Below, in pieces: positions 62,715 through 64,000 of a DNA stretch of 64,000 bases. The position numbers were made by a program, and so were the translations under genes. Source of the DNA: Brevibacillus reuszeri (GTDB taxonomy: Bacteria > Bacillota > Bacilli > Brevibacillales > Brevibacillaceae); NCBI RefSeq assembly GCF_002897295.1, contig NZ_BEXF01000003.1:1-64000 (forward strand). Reading direction: 5' to 3'. The notes under the pieces were generated by a model, which was not told where the DNA came from, made no database searches, and was given only the letters and a program-made list of their open reading frames with translations. Position 1 is the stretch's first letter; each line of letters begins with the position of its first letter.

Positions 62715-64000
62715 TTAGGATTGATGCTGTCCTGATTCCTGCTGACGAAGCTCGATTCGCCTGATTTTTCCCGAGGTCGTCTTTGGCAGCTCCTGTACAA
62801 ATTCGATTTTACGTGGGTATTTATATGGAGCCGTTAAGCGTTTGACATGATCTTGTAATTCTGCCACCAATTCATCAGAAGGCGTGTTGCCTTTCTTTAA
62901 TATAATGAAAGCTTTTACGACATTACCGCGCTCTGGATCAGGGCTGGCGACTGCAGCACATTCCGCCACCGAAGGGTGCTTCACCAGCGCATCCTCCACC
63001 TCGAACGGCCCGATCGTGTACCCGCCAGAAATAATAATATCGTCGGAACGCCCTTCAAACCAAATATACCCATCCTCATCCATACGTCCTTGGTCGCCTG
63101 TCACGAACCAATCACCGCGATACGCTTTGGCTGTACGCACCGGATCATCCAAATAGCCTTTAAACAGTGCAACCATATTTCGATCGATGGCGATATCACC
63201 TACCTTGCCTACCGCGACTTCTTCGCCTTCTTCGTCGATAATGGCGATTCGTACTACTGGCGATGGTTTGCCCATTGATCCTGGTTTCGGCTCCATTCCA
63301 ACAAACGTGCCAACCAACAGCGTACTTTCTGTTTGTCCGTAGCCATCGCGTACAGTAATCGAAAACTCCCGGCGGAATGTATCAATTACTTCTCGATTAA
63401 GCGGCTCACCTGCCGAACATGCCGAGCGCAATGCATGCAGCTTGTATTGATTCAAGTCAGATACTTTTGCCATCAGACGATACTCGGTTGGAGTCGCACA
63501 CAATACGGAAACCGGGTAATCTTGCAAAATAGTTAAATAATTTTCCGCACTGAATCTTCCTTTATATACAAACGCTGTTGCACCCATACCAAGTGTGGAG
63601 ACAAAAGGACTCCAAATCCATTTTGCCCAGCCTGGCCCTGCCGTCGCCCAAACCACATCTCCCTCGCGGACATCCAGCCACTGCGACGCTGCTACTGCCA
63701 GATGAGCGAAAGGCCAGCCGTGTACATGCATGACGCCTTTAGGTCCACCCGTTGTTCCCGATGTATAGGAAAGAAAGGCTAGCTCGTCAGAAGCTGTGTT
63801 CACAACAGTGAATTCGTCGTCCTGATCAGCCAGCAGGCTACCGAGAGAAATCCAGCCCTCTTTGGCATCTCCGACTGTAATGAAGTGGCTAAGCGAGGCA
63901 CAGCTCCCGCGAGTAGGCTCTACTTCATCCTGCACGCCATCAAATCCGATTACTGCTTTCACTTTTGCGTGATTGACACGGTATTCAATATCTTTGTGAC
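62715..64000 (-). CDS. Acyl-CoA synthetase, AMP-forming (5' end beyond window)
   Basis: The visible 428 residues are the C-terminal part of an acyl-CoA synthetase (MACS/AcsA-like). It has the P-loop-like YTSGTTGGPKGVMH (A3), YGQTESTLLVG (A5), GDQGRMDEDGYIWFEGRSDDII (A7/A8) and the acylation Lys in PKTTSGKIRR near the C-terminus. It activates acetate or longer carboxylic acids with ATP and CoA. The frame is open to the window edge, where the residues HKDIEYRVNHAKVKAV precede the shown part. No stop is seen. The specific acid cannot be told. Confidence 0.93.
   Translation of the reverse strand, partial: HKDIEYRVNHAKVKAVIGFDGVQDEVEPTRGSCASLSHFITVGDAKEGWISLGSLLADQDDEFTVVNTASDELAFLSYTSGTTGGPKGVMHVHGWPFAHLAVAASQWLDVREGDVVWATAGPGWAKWIWSPFVSTLGMGATAFVYKGRFSAENYLTILQDYPVSVLCATPTEYRLMAKVSDLNQYKLHALRSACSAGEPLNREVIDTFRREFSITVRDGYGQTESTLLVGTFVGMEPKPGSMGKPSPVVRIAIIDEEGEEVAVGKVGDIAIDRNMVALFKGYLDDPVRTAKAYRGDWFVTGDQGRMDEDGYIWFEGRSDDIIISGGYTIGPFEVEDALVKHPSVAECAAVASPDPERGNVVKAFIILKKGNTPSDELVAELQDHVKRLTAPYKYPRKIEFVQELPKTTSGKIRRIELRQQESGQHQS

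Noticed and set aside
1..64000. CRISPR arrays, tRNA and rRNA genes
   Set aside because: No regular repeat-spacer pattern or RNA gene was recognised by eye; a covariance-model search would be decisive.

Overview
The window comes from the chromosome of a moderate-GC, endospore-forming Gram-positive bacterium. The gene content fits Brevibacillus (Paenibacillaceae). Evidence: a fused SecDF, a CdaS-type diadenylate cyclase, a MecA-family adaptor, a YpdA-type bacillithiol reductase, an SLH-domain surface glycosidase, strong AGGAGG ribosome binding sites and frequent TTG/GTG starts. The genus is inference. I see no rRNA or tRNA gene, CRISPR array, prophage or intact insertion sequence. One short MITE-like element is present near 51.4-51.6 kb.

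Layout. 0-5 kb: a clipped gene, an alkyltransferase-like DNA repair protein, an M3 oligoendopeptidase, a lipoprotein, an M29 aminopeptidase and CdaS. 5.2-18 kb (minus strand): one apparent long operon read from an IclR-type regulator through an oligopeptide ABC transporter (DppD, DppF, binding protein, DppB, DppC), a 1058-residue M14-type carboxypeptidase, pyroglutamyl peptidase and the three 5-oxoprolinase subunits PxpB, PxpC and PxpA. Together these would import peptides, trim them, release pyroglutamate and convert it to glutamate. The promoter and a palindromic operator lie just upstream of the iclR gene. 18-25 kb: a YitT membrane protein, a DUF4855 protein and an overlapping SWIM zinc-finger/SNF2 ATPase pair. 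25-27.3 kb: an EAL-PAS-PAS histidine kinase gene broken by an in-frame TGA. 27.5-30.2 kb: a Fur-box-controlled pair of an ABC exporter and an FhuF-like iron reductase.

30-44.6 kb is ordinary housekeeping and transport: a Tat-exported P1 peptidase, a SulP transporter, a quinone-oxidoreductase-like protein, an MFS transporter, a cupin, a GNAT enzyme, a LysE exporter, SecDF, VOC and TVP38 proteins, and a WYL regulator with a GyrI-like partner. 44.7-49 kb is a reduced ethanolamine locus: eutB and eutC behind a receiver-only EutV-like protein, a terminator-like hairpin and a CBS-domain sigma-54 activator. There are no microcompartment genes.

49-57.5 kb: an Rrf2 regulator with a palindromic operator, divergent from an acyl-CoA thioesterase/BAAT-like hydrolase; a HIT protein; YpdA; an SLH-GH18 glycosidase; a MecA-like adaptor; and a run of small unknown genes, one of them (50 codons) very short. 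57.5-64 kb: threonine catabolism (kbl-tdh), a [2Fe-2S] thioredoxin-like ferredoxin, the tyrosine recombinase XerS, a monofunctional glycosyltransferase of family 51, and an acyl-CoA synthetase that runs off the right edge.
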